Shown: one piece after another, positions 55,591 through 64,000 of the stretch
Position numbering within the stretch: position 1 is the stretch's first letter
How the letters are laid out: each line of letters starts with the position of its first letter
NCBI RefSeq assembly: GCF_000168295.1
Contig: NZ_AAQJ02000001.1
Location: forward strand, 1,203,001-1,267,000
Length of the DNA stretch: 64,000 nucleotides
Source of the DNA: Rickettsiella grylli
Lineage (GTDB): Bacteria; Pseudomonadota; Gammaproteobacteria; Diplorickettsiales; Diplorickettsiaceae
Direction: 5' to 3'
The notes under the pieces: model-generated
The model's database searches: none
The model's input: the letters and a program-made list of their open reading frames with translations, nothing else
Told to the model about the DNA's origin: nothing
Position numbers and translations under genes: made by a program

Positions 55591-57870
55591 CTAATAAACT
55601 TCTTTATAATTAATAGTCACTGGGGAATCAACTTGGATAAGCTTATACCCTTTGATTTGTAGCTTAGTTTCCTTTCCTACGAAAACAATAATATTAAAAC
55701 CATCTACGATTTTGTTGAGCTGAAAATCATGGGATACGAGTATACCTTCTTTAATATTCTTAATTTTTCGAAAAGGAAAATGAGTATGTATGACCGAGTC
55801 GGACGTTGATACTATATAAATCTCTGCCTCAGATACATTGCTTGCCGAACCGAATAATATCAAGCGATAAAGGCCTTTTTCCATGACCATATAAGGACCT
55901 TGTAGCAAAACACCAGCTCGACCAGTTGAGTAGACTTGTCCTTTTTTAATCAATCCTACTTGAGTCATTGTTTTTTCTGGAAAAAAATTTTCCTTTAATC
56001 TGACATGTAAGGAAATAGGATGTTTCTGAAGAGAACAAAGCAACTTCTTTTTATCCAGAAAAAAAAAACGAGGGGTTAATTTCGCAATAGCATAATATTT
56101 TCTTTTCTGCACAGTAATCCAAGAAATTTTTTCGAGCAATTCCATAACCGGCACTATACCACTATGATAGCTTAAAGTTCGCCAGTCTTCAGAATTCCAT
56201 ACTGAACTAATATAAGGTAAAACAACGACATCAACTTGTCCTGTGGCTAGTAATAATAGGACATTATTAACAAAAAAGGGATCAACAGATTCTGGCTTGA
56301 AACGCTGCATTATACTCGGCCAATATTGACGCGCCTCAGCAAGATTTTTATCTCCAGAAATATTATAAGCGTATATTTGTAATTTAGCAGCCAGATAATT
56401 AATTAAAAAATCATTACGATAAGGTAAAAAAGCAACTTTAGTTCCTTTACTCAAATCTGATGACATTAAAGGAAGTAATACGTGATCGAGTCGGTAAAAA
56501 TTTTTCCAATACTGCAAGTAATTATGCCAAATGGGGCGTAGATGGGGTAAGTTGGCTAAAATGAGCATGAATAGTAATATGATTACTTTTCGATTGTTTC
56601 GATAACAAGGATTCTTTTGAATCTGTGCAAAAAAAATTACTTGTAATATCCATAAGCCCACTAGACTCAACGCCATCCAACGATAAGACTCTCGCATTTC
56701 CTGGAATCCTGGAAGGTATTTGGAAAGTAGTGCATTCCCTGTGGGCATAACCGCATGTTTAGAAGACATTACGTAAAGCGGCGTTCGACAAGTTCTTTTT
56801 GAGTTGACTTTCAAAGAAGGACCCATAGCCATCCACAAACCAAAAATACTTATCAACAAGAAGCCACTTGCCAAAATATTTTTTTTTCTAATTTTCCACC
56901 AGGCTATTCCACCTAAAAATATAAAAGGAAGACTAAAAACTGTTTCCCAACCTATAGGAAAACCGAAATATTGAAGGATAGATCGGCTAACACTGAAATG
57001 TAAGTAATCCCACAGCCAATAGATACCTTGCGTTGGTCTTAATAAAAAAGTGAGGTCGATACCGGACGCTCGAAAATACTGTAATGGTGGCAACGGATAA
57101 TTATATCTTCTAATAAATAGCATATATAATAAAGCAGAAAAAACAAACACAAAAAAATGAAAAGGTAATGCAAATTTTAAAAAATAAGCGCGTTTCTCTT
57201 TACAACGATAGAAAAGATATGTCGCTAATATCGAAGAACCCGTAGCAAACATCATAAAACTGAATCCATCCATGAATACAGCAATTAAACAGGTTAAACA
57301 ATATCCGAAGAGGGTGGCCCATGGAGGTTTAGCTTCTGAAAAATAAAAAAGTCGAATTGACATCCAAAAATAAAAAGGTAATAACGCAATTCCAAGAGCT
57401 AACATAGCGAAGGTAACGTGTAAGTAGACAATGGGTAGACTTAACCATAATACTGCGGCTAACAGCGACATCATTTCTGTTAACCCTAAATCCAACCCTA
57501 AGCGATAAGCACCGTAAAAAGCGAGCGCTAACCAAATAACAAACATCATGGAATACGCATCTGCTGCGTGTAGGCCTATCGCCATCAATACAGCACTGGT
57601 GTATGCACCCGTTAAACCAAACGCAATAGCTGCAGGATGTGGAAATCCGAAATTAATAGCGTAAACACTCAATAAAGATTGATTTAAAAAAGACTGAGAA
57701 AAACCTAATGTCCAAAGTGCTGTTGATAATGTGGGCATCATGAGAAAAGGAATTGCGCCATACAAAAAAAGAATGAATACAAAAAAAAACCATCCATTCA
57801 CTATAATTAACCAATTCGGTTTAGATGCCGCTTTTTGAGGACTGTTTATTTTTAAATTAATTGAATCCAT
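55591..57870 (-). CDS. Large polytopic membrane protein, possible GT-C glycosyltransferase
   Basis: 759 residues. Residues about 20-430 contain 11-13 membrane helices; the rest is a soluble domain with LLPLMSSDLSKGTKVAFLPYRND at its start (residues about 480-500) and a beta-rich C-terminus after about 620. The layout resembles GT-C enzymes that use lipid-linked sugars in the periplasm, or YfhO-like proteins. No clear catalytic Asp motif in the first loop was identified with confidence. It lies seven bases from the methyltransferase gene and 39 bases before galE, so a role in the same glycan is likely. The exact reaction is not known. Confidence 0.65.
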   Translation of the reverse strand: MDSINLKINSPQKAASKPNWLIIVNGWFFFVFILFLYGAIPFLMMPTLSTALWTLGFSQSFLNQSLLSVYAINFGFPHPAAIAFGLTGAYTSAVLMAIGLHAADAYSMMFVIWLALAFYGAYRLGLDLGLTEMMSLLAAVLWLSLPIVYLHVTFAMLALGIALLPFYFWMSIRLFYFSEAKPPWATLFGYCLTCLIAVFMDGFSFMMFATGSSILATYLFYRCKEKRAYFLKFALPFHFFVFVFSALLYMLFIRRYNYPLPPLQYFRASGIDLTFLLRPTQGIYWLWDYLHFSVSRSILQYFGFPIGWETVFSLPFIFLGGIAWWKIRKKNILASGFLLISIFGLWMAMGPSLKVNSKRTCRTPLYVMSSKHAVMPTGNALLSKYLPGFQEMRESYRWMALSLVGLWILQVIFFAQIQKNPCYRNNRKVIILLFMLILANLPHLRPIWHNYLQYWKNFYRLDHVLLPLMSSDLSKGTKVAFLPYRNDFLINYLAAKLQIYAYNISGDKNLAEARQYWPSIMQRFKPESVDPFFVNNVLLLLATGQVDVVVLPYISSVWNSEDWRTLSYHSGIVPVMELLEKISWITVQKRKYYAIAKLTPRFFFLDKKKLLCSLQKHPISLHVRLKENFFPEKTMTQVGLIKKGQVYSTGRAGVLLQGPYMVMEKGLYRLILFGSASNVSEAEIYIVSTSDSVIHTHFPFRKIKNIKEGILVSHDFQLNKIVDGFNIIVFVGKETKLQIKGYKLIQVDSPVTINYKEVY

Positions 57871-57876
57871 TCTTTT

Positions 57877-58551
57877 TTACTTACGTTGACATAACAACAT
57901 AGTCCATGGAAAGGGCGTTTTCATTTCGAGAATATCAAAATAGGCTGAAATCTGCGACACAAAACCTCGCTTACTCCAATGGTGCAAATGTCCAGGAGTA
58001 TTCCCAAAAGCAGAACAGTATTTACCACGTAGCATATTAAGTAATCGCCAAATAGGTTCACGTGGGACGCTTAAAATTAAATATCTAGTAACGATGTCCT
58101 GGAGTCTGCGCAACGCTTTCTTAGGGTCAGCAAGATGTTCCAGTACTTCACAGCAAACAATCAAATCAGCGGAGATAGTTCTATCGCAATCGTAAAGATC
58201 TCGGACATTAAAAAGTTGACTGGGCAGCTGATAGGCACGGGCATTCGCTTGCGCAATTTCAATCACTTGATGCGATACATCGCATCCATATGCTGTAAAT
58301 CCGAGTTTATTCCAATGTAAAACCCAATAACCTTCTCCGCATCCTATTTCATAGATTTTCGTTGGGTTAACTTTATTGACCAATATCGACAACGATGACG
58401 AAAAACCCTGCATTAATTTACGTATGACGTAATTTTTTGTATCATATTTATTAAATACGTTTCCGGCAACGATGTCATTTTCTGTAAGCCCGCCAGCTAT
58501 TTTAAATTTCCATTTATAACCTTTATTTAAATCGAATAATAAAAAATTCAT
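57877..58551 (-). CDS. SAM-dependent methyltransferase
   Basis: 224 residues, class I methyltransferase. Motif I is IYEIGCGEGYWVLHW near residue 66, followed by YGCDVSHQVIEIAQ, then ADLIVCCEVLEHLADPKKALRRL, typical of the UbiG/Methyltransf_11 and 25 groups. The C-terminal part has HLHHWSKRGFVSQI. Such genes in glycan operons often methylate sugars or lipid-linked intermediates; the target here is inferred from context only. The gene is second in the operon, 27 bases after the GT2 gene. Confidence 0.85.
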   Translation of the reverse strand: MNFLLFDLNKGYKWKFKIAGGLTENDIVAGNVFNKYDTKNYVIRKLMQGFSSSLSILVNKVNPTKIYEIGCGEGYWVLHWNKLGFTAYGCDVSHQVIEIAQANARAYQLPSQLFNVRDLYDCDRTISADLIVCCEVLEHLADPKKALRRLQDIVTRYLILSVPREPIWRLLNMLRGKYCSAFGNTPGHLHHWSKRGFVSQISAYFDILEMKTPFPWTMLLCQRK

Positions 58552-58578
58552 TTTTAAAATTTGTCAACATGTTATTTC

Positions 58579-59511
58579 TTAGCTGTATATTTTTAAGCTA
58601 CATCGTATATCTTCTAATAGCTTCCTATTAGCGCCGATTATATCAGCCAAAAAAGCAGTTATGCACGCCTGAAAACTCATCAAACCCAGTACAGCAGCCA
58701 GTATTAACGATTGAATATGGCCATTCCCTGTGCCTGAGAAATAGAAATACAGAAAACGTAACCCAATAATAAAACTGACACTCGATAATATTGCCGCAAT
58801 AAAACCAAAGAAACGAAACGGACGGTAAACTACAAAAATACGTAGTATCGTCATGACCGATTGCTTAATATAGGAAGGAATACTTTTCACCAAACGAGAA
58901 GGTCGTAAATCTTTATTAACACGAATAGGGACAGAGATAACACTTATATTTTTTTGCTTAGCTTGAATAATAGTTTCTAAAGTATAGGTATACTCACTGA
59001 ATAAAACCAATTTTTTCGCTGCCGAACGACTGATTGCGCGAAAACCACTAGGCGCATCCGGAATATCTGTTCTACTGACGACACGAACAACCCAACTACC
59101 AAGTTTTTGAAGATTTTTTTTAATTTTTGAAAAATGCTCGATGTTATTAATCGGACGCGCTCCAACAACCATATCCGCTTTACCGTCAACAATAGCAGAT
59201 AGTAATATCGGAATATCTTGGGCATTATATTGATTATCTGCATCGGTATTAACAATCACGTCGGCATCCAGTCTTAAACAGGCATTGATTCCGGTCATAA
59301 AGGAATGTGCTAAACCTTTATTACAATGATGTCGCACTATGTGATCTACGCCGTGGTTTTGCGCAACGTCTGCCGTATTGTCTGTACTACCATCATCAAC
59401 AACGAGCCATTCGACTTGAGTAAATCCTGGCACTTGACGAGGAAGCGCCGCAAGCGTAATAGGTAGCGTTGTTACTTCGTTATAACAGGGAATTTGAATA
59501 ATGAGCTTCAT
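58579..59511 (-). CDS. GT2 glycosyltransferase with membrane anchor (dolichol-phosphate mannosyltransferase-like)
   Basis: 310 residues. The N-terminal catalytic domain has IQIPCYNEVTTLPITL, VVDDGSTDNTADVA, and the DXD-like VNTDADNQYNAQDIP. The GARPINNIEHFSKIKK and DIPDAPSGFRAISR segments are those of DPM1/GtrB-like enzymes that charge undecaprenyl phosphate. Two C-terminal helices (FFGFIAAILSSVSFIIGL and LILAAVLGLMSFQACI) anchor it. It is the first gene of the glycan operon, so it may make the lipid-linked donor for the large membrane protein two genes on. Confidence 0.9.
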   Translation of the reverse strand: MKLIIQIPCYNEVTTLPITLAALPRQVPGFTQVEWLVVDDGSTDNTADVAQNHGVDHIVRHHCNKGLAHSFMTGINACLRLDADVIVNTDADNQYNAQDIPILLSAIVDGKADMVVGARPINNIEHFSKIKKNLQKLGSWVVRVVSRTDIPDAPSGFRAISRSAAKKLVLFSEYTYTLETIIQAKQKNISVISVPIRVNKDLRPSRLVKSIPSYIKQSVMTILRIFVVYRPFRFFGFIAAILSSVSFIIGLRFLYFYFSGTGNGHIQSLILAAVLGLMSFQACITAFLADIIGANRKLLEDIRCSLKIYS

Positions 59512-59879
59512 GCTGAAACACTGCCTTGTGTAATTAGAATTTTTTAGGAATTATACTAAATATAGTTTAACAATAGTAGAAATATTATATATTTCTTAAA
59601 ATCGAACCTGTAAATAAAATTGTATAAGTGCTTCATTAACTAAGCTTTACCAGGATGCTGATAAATAAGGACTAAGCAATCGTATAGTTTCATTATTTCT
59701 TGAATATCAGTCAAAATAAATCCGTATTGCATTGCGCAGCCTCTAAATTCCCAGCTCAATTTGAATGGAGTATTCCACCACGATGATGAAAAAAGATAAA
59801 ACGTTTATTCAAGTGATTAAAGTCTATTTCTTTTGTATTTCTTAGATGAACTAACGTAGATTAAATATGAGAGAGAACA
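59512..59879. other. Spacer between glycan operon and tRNA-Ser
   Basis: 368 bases without a recognised gene; only ORFs under 25 codons are present. It should contain the glycan operon promoter on the minus strand. It adjoins the 3' end of tRNA-Ser, but no copy of the tRNA end, integrase fragment or direct repeat was seen. Confidence 0.5.
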
Positions 59880-59969
59880 TGGCGGAGAGAGAGGGATTCG
59901 AACCCTCGATGGTTTTTACGCCATACTCCCTTAGCAGGGGAGCGCCTTCAACCTCTCGGCCACCTCTCC
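59880..59969 (-). tRNA. tRNA-Ser(GCT)
   Basis: 90-base class II tRNA on the minus strand. The acceptor GGAGAGG pairs with TCTCTCC (one G-U), the discriminator is G and CCA is encoded. The anticodon arm is CTCCC-CTGCTAA-GGGAG with anticodon GCT for AGC/AGT. A long variable arm (TATGGCGTAAAAACCAT) and T arm GAGGG-TTCGAAT-CCCTC follow. Its 3' end faces the accessory region. Confidence 0.97.
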
Positions 59970-60020
59970 GACTGAGGTTGGCGAGTATAGCATTACCTTC
60001 AAGGATTAGAAAACAGTTCA

Positions 60021-60239
60021 TTAATCTTTGCTGCTTTCCGAATCTTCTTCATCAACGTGTCCCTCTTGTTTTTGTTTTTCTTCTTGAATTCGCTTATAAA
60101 TTTCTTCGCGATGAACTGAAACTTCTTTAGGGGCGTTAATACCTAATCTTACCTGATGCCCTTTAATGCCCAGCACAGTTACTGTAACATCGTCACCAAT
60201 AATAAGTGTTTCTCCAATACGCCGTGTCAAAATAAGCAT
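60021..60239 (-). CDS. csrA: Carbon storage regulator CsrA
   Basis: 72 residues, starting [17 protein letters not shown], with the RNA-binding edge strands [17 protein letters not shown] and HREEIYKRI intact. CsrA dimers bind GGA motifs in mRNA leaders; in Legionella and Coxiella they hold back transmission traits and effector genes during growth. The tail after residue 50 is Glu/Asp/Lys-rich and disordered, longer than in E. coli CsrA (61). It lies between lysC and tRNA-Ser, which is the common order in gammaproteobacteria. Confidence 0.97.
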   Translation of the reverse strand: MLILTRRIGETLIIGDDVTVTVLGIKGHQVRLGINAPKEVSVHREEIYKRIQEEKQKQEGHVDEEDSESSKD

Positions 60240-60420
60240 CTTTATGATTCCCCTTTAGTTGACTCATTAATCGACTATACGCAACATCTCTTTCATTCAT
60301 TAAAAATATGTAAAATCGACATATAGCTTCGCGGACTCAGTCTACTAATAAAACCTTAAGGAAAGCTTAATTCTTTTTAAAAGTACTTAGGGTTCCATAA
60401 TCTTTAATAAGCTCTTTTTC

Positions 60421-61644
60421 TTATTTTTCACCCAATCCAAAAATCTGGTGTAAAATCCGAACGCCTTGCAGTACCTCCCCATCATTCACCATCAGAGAGA
60501 TTCTTAATGCCGAAGATAATGTTAAAATAATTGGGATATTCTCTGATTCGAGCGCTTGAAACAAGGTATGAATAATGCCGGGATGAGAGTGGAGGCCCAT
60601 CCCTACCACAGAAAGCTTGGCTAATCTTTTATTACCAACGATAGATAATGCATATTTCTTTTTTACCAACGTCTGGAGTCGTTGTTTTGCTTGGTGATAA
60701 TCTGCTCTTGCTAACGTAAACGTTATATCCATTTGGTTGGGGGAAATTTGTTGTTGGGTCAACATATCAATTTCAATACGCGCATCTTTCAATAAAGAAA
60801 AAAACAGCGACATCGCTTCCTTTTCAGCAGTTAGTCCTTGCAGCGTCAATTTCGCTTCACGATGACTTGCCGTAACTCCCGTAATTTTAACCCCCTCTAT
60901 TGCTGATTCTTCTTCGTTGACTTGAATTAAAGTTCCTGACCCTTCTTGAGAACTCGATAAAACGCGTAATGGAATATGATATTTACTCGCAAGTTCGACC
61001 GCTCGATGTTGAACCACTTTTGCCCCAGCGCGAGCAAACTCCGTCATTTCAATAAAACCGATACGCTCTAAGCGCTTCGCTTGGGGAACAAAGCGAGGAT
61101 CAGCCGTATAGATACCATCCACATCCGTATAAATTTGGCATTCATCGGCTTTTAATACGGCGGCTAAAGCTGCTGCTGTTGTATCAGAACCTCCGCGCCC
61201 TAACGTCGTCATATCACCTGAATCAGAAATTCCTTGGAATCCAGCCACTATCGGTATTCGTCCTACCTTAATATCATCCCGTAATATCTCTTCTTTAATA
61301 TTTAAAATACGGGCTTTTTTATGATGATTATCGGTATAAATAGGCACATGAAAACTATTATAAGAACGTGCTGGACACCCTTGTGCCAATAAAGCCATTG
61401 CCAATAAGGCGGTCGCTGCTTGCTCTCCCGTTGCCAATAACAAATCATATTCTCTCGAATCAGGTTCTTCGTTCAAAATTTTGGCAAGAGAAATCAAGCG
61501 ATTCGTTTCTCCTTCCATTGCAGAAACAACAACCACCAATTGGTGTCCTTGTGTACGGGTTTCAATAATTTTATTCGCAACTTGTTGAATTTTATCGATA
61601 CTTCCAACTGAGCTGCCACCAAATTTTTGTACAATTAAAGCCAT
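60421..61644 (-). CDS. lysC: Aspartokinase
   Basis: 407 residues. It phosphorylates aspartate, the entry step to lysine, threonine, methionine and diaminopimelate. The kinase half starts IVQKFGGSSVGSIDKI and has TTLGRGGSDTTAAALA; the C-terminal half carries two ACT domains (from about residue 265) for feedback binding, including the LSVVGMGLHSHPGI segment. Length and structure match the monofunctional LysC of Pseudomonas and Legionella, not the fused ThrA type. Diaminopimelate supply for the wall may explain why it is kept. It follows alaS by 31 bases on the same strand. Confidence 0.96.
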   Translation of the reverse strand: MALIVQKFGGSSVGSIDKIQQVANKIIETRTQGHQLVVVVSAMEGETNRLISLAKILNEEPDSREYDLLLATGEQAATALLAMALLAQGCPARSYNSFHVPIYTDNHHKKARILNIKEEILRDDIKVGRIPIVAGFQGISDSGDMTTLGRGGSDTTAAALAAVLKADECQIYTDVDGIYTADPRFVPQAKRLERIGFIEMTEFARAGAKVVQHRAVELASKYHIPLRVLSSSQEGSGTLIQVNEEESAIEGVKITGVTASHREAKLTLQGLTAEKEAMSLFFSLLKDARIEIDMLTQQQISPNQMDITFTLARADYHQAKQRLQTLVKKKYALSIVGNKRLAKLSVVGMGLHSHPGIIHTLFQALESENIPIILTLSSALRISLMVNDGEVLQGVRILHQIFGLGEK

Positions 61645-61675
61645 TGCAGTGATCTATTTAATTAATTATTCAATT

Positions 61676-64000
61676 CTAAGCATAGTTGCCATTTAAGTGG
61701 GTCTCAACCCAATGTTTTACACTTTTCAAAGTGGCCTCTAAGGCTTCCGGTTTTCCGCCTCCTGCTTGGGCAAAATCTGCACGTCCACCACCCCGTCCCC
61801 CCATTGTCAGTGCTAATGAATGGGCAAGTTCATTCGCTTTGATTTTTCCAACCAATTCTTTGGTCACCCCCACGACTAATTGGACGTTTTTTTGTTCGAT
61901 ACTCGTTAACACAATAACAGCTGGCTTTAGTTTATTTTTAAGTTGATCAACTAAAAAACGTAAACCTGCGCTATCAATTCCATTCATTTCGCTGATTAAC
62001 AGGTTAATACCCTTGATAGTAAGCGCTTGTGAAACAAGCTCTTCTCCCATCATCGCAACAATGGACTGTTGCAAAGCCGCAATCTTTTTTTGTAACGATT
62101 GTTTAGTCTTGACCTCCAAACAGACTTTTTCGAATACAGTATCTTTAGAAGTATGAAAAAGCTTAGCCAACTGATTCATTTGATCCTCTAATGCCGCAAC
62201 CCAATCTAAGGCATATTGTCCTGTTAATGCTTGAATGCGGCGTACTCCCGTTGAAACGCTGCTCTCTTCTGTTATTTTAAATAACCCGATATCACCGGTT
62301 TGCGAAACATGCGTACCCCCACATAATTCTTTGGAAAAGGTGCCGATGGTCAACACGCGAACGTTATTTCCATATTTTTCTCCAAATAGCGCTAAAGCAC
62401 CTGCCTTTTTTGCATCCTCCATTGACATGACTTGCGTAACCACCGGTAAGTTAGCCCGAATTTGCCAATTCACGCGATTTTCTATTAATTTCAATTGTTC
62501 GCATGTTAACGGGCTGCTATACGAAAAATCAAAACGTAATCGCTCTGGCTCCACGAGAGAACCTTTCTGCATCACCTGTGTCCCTAATATTTCACGTAAT
62601 ACCGCATGCAATAGATGCGTGGCAGAATGATTCAAGGTCGTTGCATGACGTTTTTTGGGATCCACTTCTGCCTTCACTTTATCTCCTTTTTTTAAATGGC
62701 CTTTGATTAACTGACCCCTGTGAAGGATTAATGACCCTTTTTTTAAGGTCGTTATCACAAAAAAGCGACTCGTGGCATTCACTAAATAGCCTGTATCACC
62801 AACTTGACCTCCACTTTCTGCATAAAAGGGCGTTTTAGTAAGAACCACAAAACCTTCCTCGCCTTCGGCTAATTCTTCTTTCAAGTCCTTATCATCCAAT
62901 AAATCTATAATGGGGATGTCTGCCTGTTCTCGTGTTTTATACCCCACAAATTCAGTCGCTTTTTTTTCAGACGAATGTACATGAGGCGTCGTCGAAAAAT
63001 GACTTGCCTCTTTAGACTTTTTCTTCTGAGCATCCATCTCCGTCGTAAACCCTGCCATATCGATCACTAAACCTCGTTCTCGCGCCATGTCTGCTGTTAA
63101 ATCGACAGGAAACCCGTAGGTATCATACAGACGAAAGGCGACTAATCCTGGAAATTGTTTTTTATCTTTTAATTTATCCAATTCTTGTTCAAATAATTTA
63201 AGACCTTGAGTCAAGGTTCGAGCAAATTTCTGTTCTTCCTCAAGCAAAATTTTTTCAATAAATTTTTGTTTTTCTACAAGCGCCGGATAAGCGTGTTGCA
63301 TTTGCAGCGCTAATGGACGCACTAAACGGTAAAAAAAAGGACGATCTAAACCTATTTTATGACCATGCCGAACAGCACGACGAATAATCCGACGTAATAC
63401 ATAAGAACGACCTTCATTGCCAGGATAAACACCATCACTAATTAAAAACGCACACGCTCGAATATGATCGGCTATCACCCGTAAAGAAGTCGTGGTGAAA
63501 TCGGTTAAAGAAGCTTCTTTAGCGACGATTTTAATTAAAGGCAAAAAAAGATCCGTATCAAAATTGTTTGTAACCCCTTGCATAACTGCAGCAAGCCGTT
63601 CTAAACCCATCCCTGTATCCACAGAAGGTTTTGGCAACGCGATGTGCTTTCCATCGAACGAACGTTGATACTGCATGAAAACCAAATTCCAGATTTCAAC
63701 ATACCTATCACCACTCGCTGTAGATGTGCCCGGTGCCCCTCCAGAGATACCAGGCCCATAATCATAAAAGATTTCAGAGCAGGGCCCACAGGGCCCCGTG
63801 TCGCCCATCGACCAAAAATTATCCTGCCTCCCACAACGAGAAAAGCGCTTAGGGTTAATTTTTACCTCATTTAGCCAAATATTCGCTGCTTCATCATCTT
63901 CAGTAAATACAGTGATCCATAATTTTTCAGGTGAAAGACCTAACTCCTCTGTCATAAATTTCCAACTCAATAAAATAGCTTCACGTTTAAAGTAATCCCC
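61676..64000 (-). CDS. alaS: Alanyl-tRNA synthetase, 5' end outside the window
   Basis: About 774 residues are visible, running off the right edge in frame (the last codons read GDYFKREAILLSW), so roughly the first 100 residues of the usual 870 are missing. A TTG at 63970 is not the true start. Class II catalytic core motifs include DNFWSMGDTGPCGPCSE, VDTGMGLERLAAVMQG and the region with YPGNEGRSYVLRRIIRR. The editing domain has NHSATHLLHAVLRE and CGGTHVSQTGDIG (zinc ligands). The C-terminal C-Ala domain ends GGRGGGRADFAQAGG. It charges tRNA-Ala and clears Ser and Gly mischarging. Confidence 0.97.
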   Translation of the reverse strand, partial: GDYFKREAILLSWKFMTEELGLSPEKLWITVFTEDDEAANIWLNEVKINPKRFSRCGRQDNFWSMGDTGPCGPCSEIFYDYGPGISGGAPGTSTASGDRYVEIWNLVFMQYQRSFDGKHIALPKPSVDTGMGLERLAAVMQGVTNNFDTDLFLPLIKIVAKEASLTDFTTTSLRVIADHIRACAFLISDGVYPGNEGRSYVLRRIIRRAVRHGHKIGLDRPFFYRLVRPLALQMQHAYPALVEKQKFIEKILLEEEQKFARTLTQGLKLFEQELDKLKDKKQFPGLVAFRLYDTYGFPVDLTADMARERGLVIDMAGFTTEMDAQKKKSKEASHFSTTPHVHSSEKKATEFVGYKTREQADIPIIDLLDDKDLKEELAEGEEGFVVLTKTPFYAESGGQVGDTGYLVNATSRFFVITTLKKGSLILHRGQLIKGHLKKGDKVKAEVDPKKRHATTLNHSATHLLHAVLREILGTQVMQKGSLVEPERLRFDFSYSSPLTCEQLKLIENRVNWQIRANLPVVTQVMSMEDAKKAGALALFGEKYGNNVRVLTIGTFSKELCGGTHVSQTGDIGLFKITEESSVSTGVRRIQALTGQYALDWVAALEDQMNQLAKLFHTSKDTVFEKVCLEVKTKQSLQKKIAALQQSIVAMMGEELVSQALTIKGINLLISEMNGIDSAGLRFLVDQLKNKLKPAVIVLTSIEQKNVQLVVGVTKELVGKIKANELAHSLALTMGGRGGGRADFAQAGGGKPEALEATLKSVKHWVETHLNGNYA

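Noticed and set aside
59880-59969. Attachment site at the tRNA-Ser 3' end
   Set aside because: No second copy of the tRNA end and no integrase in the window; kept only as a question about the accessory block.
62235-62630. 131-codon plus-strand ORF opposite alaS
   Set aside because: Shadow of a strongly conserved alaS stretch; no independent evidence.

Overview
This 64 kb window comes from an AT-rich gammaproteobacterium. Several gene orders point to the Legionellales/Coxiellaceae: pilM-N-O-P-Q transcribed away from mrcA, an lpoA-yraN-diaA-type block, holC-valS, and alaS-lysC-csrA-tRNA-Ser. Ankyrin and orphan membrane proteins of the kind seen in host-associated members of that order agree with this. 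The placement is an inference from gene content and base composition; no rRNA or other decisive marker is present.

Region 1-25.5 kb is mostly housekeeping. It begins with the N-terminal part of dprA (cut by the window edge), then ppa, hinT, a transglycosylase-fold protein that seems to lack its catalytic glutamate, holC-valS, dnaQ, nhaA, an unknown two-helix membrane protein, hemE and a FUSC-type membrane protein. The type IV pilus assembly operon pilM-pilN-pilOP-pilQ follows; in it PilO and PilP appear to be fused into one polypeptide and PilQ is short. Divergent from it is mrcA (PBP1A). A thioredoxin-like protein and a TPP riboswitch driving a ThiZ-ThiX-ThiY-type pyrimidine ABC importer come next, then uvrD, an Smr protein, and lpoA-like, yraN and a DiaA/GmhA-like SIS protein.

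Region 25.5-31 kb (minus strand) is a complete archaic (Csu-type) chaperone-usher pilus operon: two spore-coat-U pilins, chaperone, usher, two more spore-coat-U proteins. The chaperone gene is broken by a one-base shift in a C6 run, and the first gene has a G7 run as its ribosome-binding site.

Region 31-44.3 kb holds ygfZ, a small secreted protein, an MFS transporter, tRNA-Arg(CCT), pdxY, a 47-residue CcmD-like protein overlapping lpxK, and a partial lipid A aminoarabinose set (arnT-arnC-arnD, an ArnA dehydrogenase-domain homologue and a WecD-like acetyltransferase). elbB, trmB and hemW follow.

Region 44.3-59.5 kb is the accessory part. It contains a split bacterial NHEJ operon (Ku, phosphoesterase-ligase, polymerase), a six-bladed Cys-paired beta-propeller protein, an ankyrin protein, an unknown protein, a decayed Rpn/PD-(D/E)XK nuclease gene, and a five-gene surface-glycan operon (two glycosyltransferases, galE, a large membrane protein, a methyltransferase). 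One glycosyltransferase is apparently truncated where it meets the Rpn debris. The window closes with tRNA-Ser(GCT), csrA, lysC and the 3' part of alaS.

Several gene sets concern the cell surface: peptidoglycan (mrcA, lpoA), LPS/lipid A (lpxK, arn genes, possibly gmhA), two pilus systems and a glycan cluster. No CRISPR array, intact insertion sequence, integrase or rRNA was seen.
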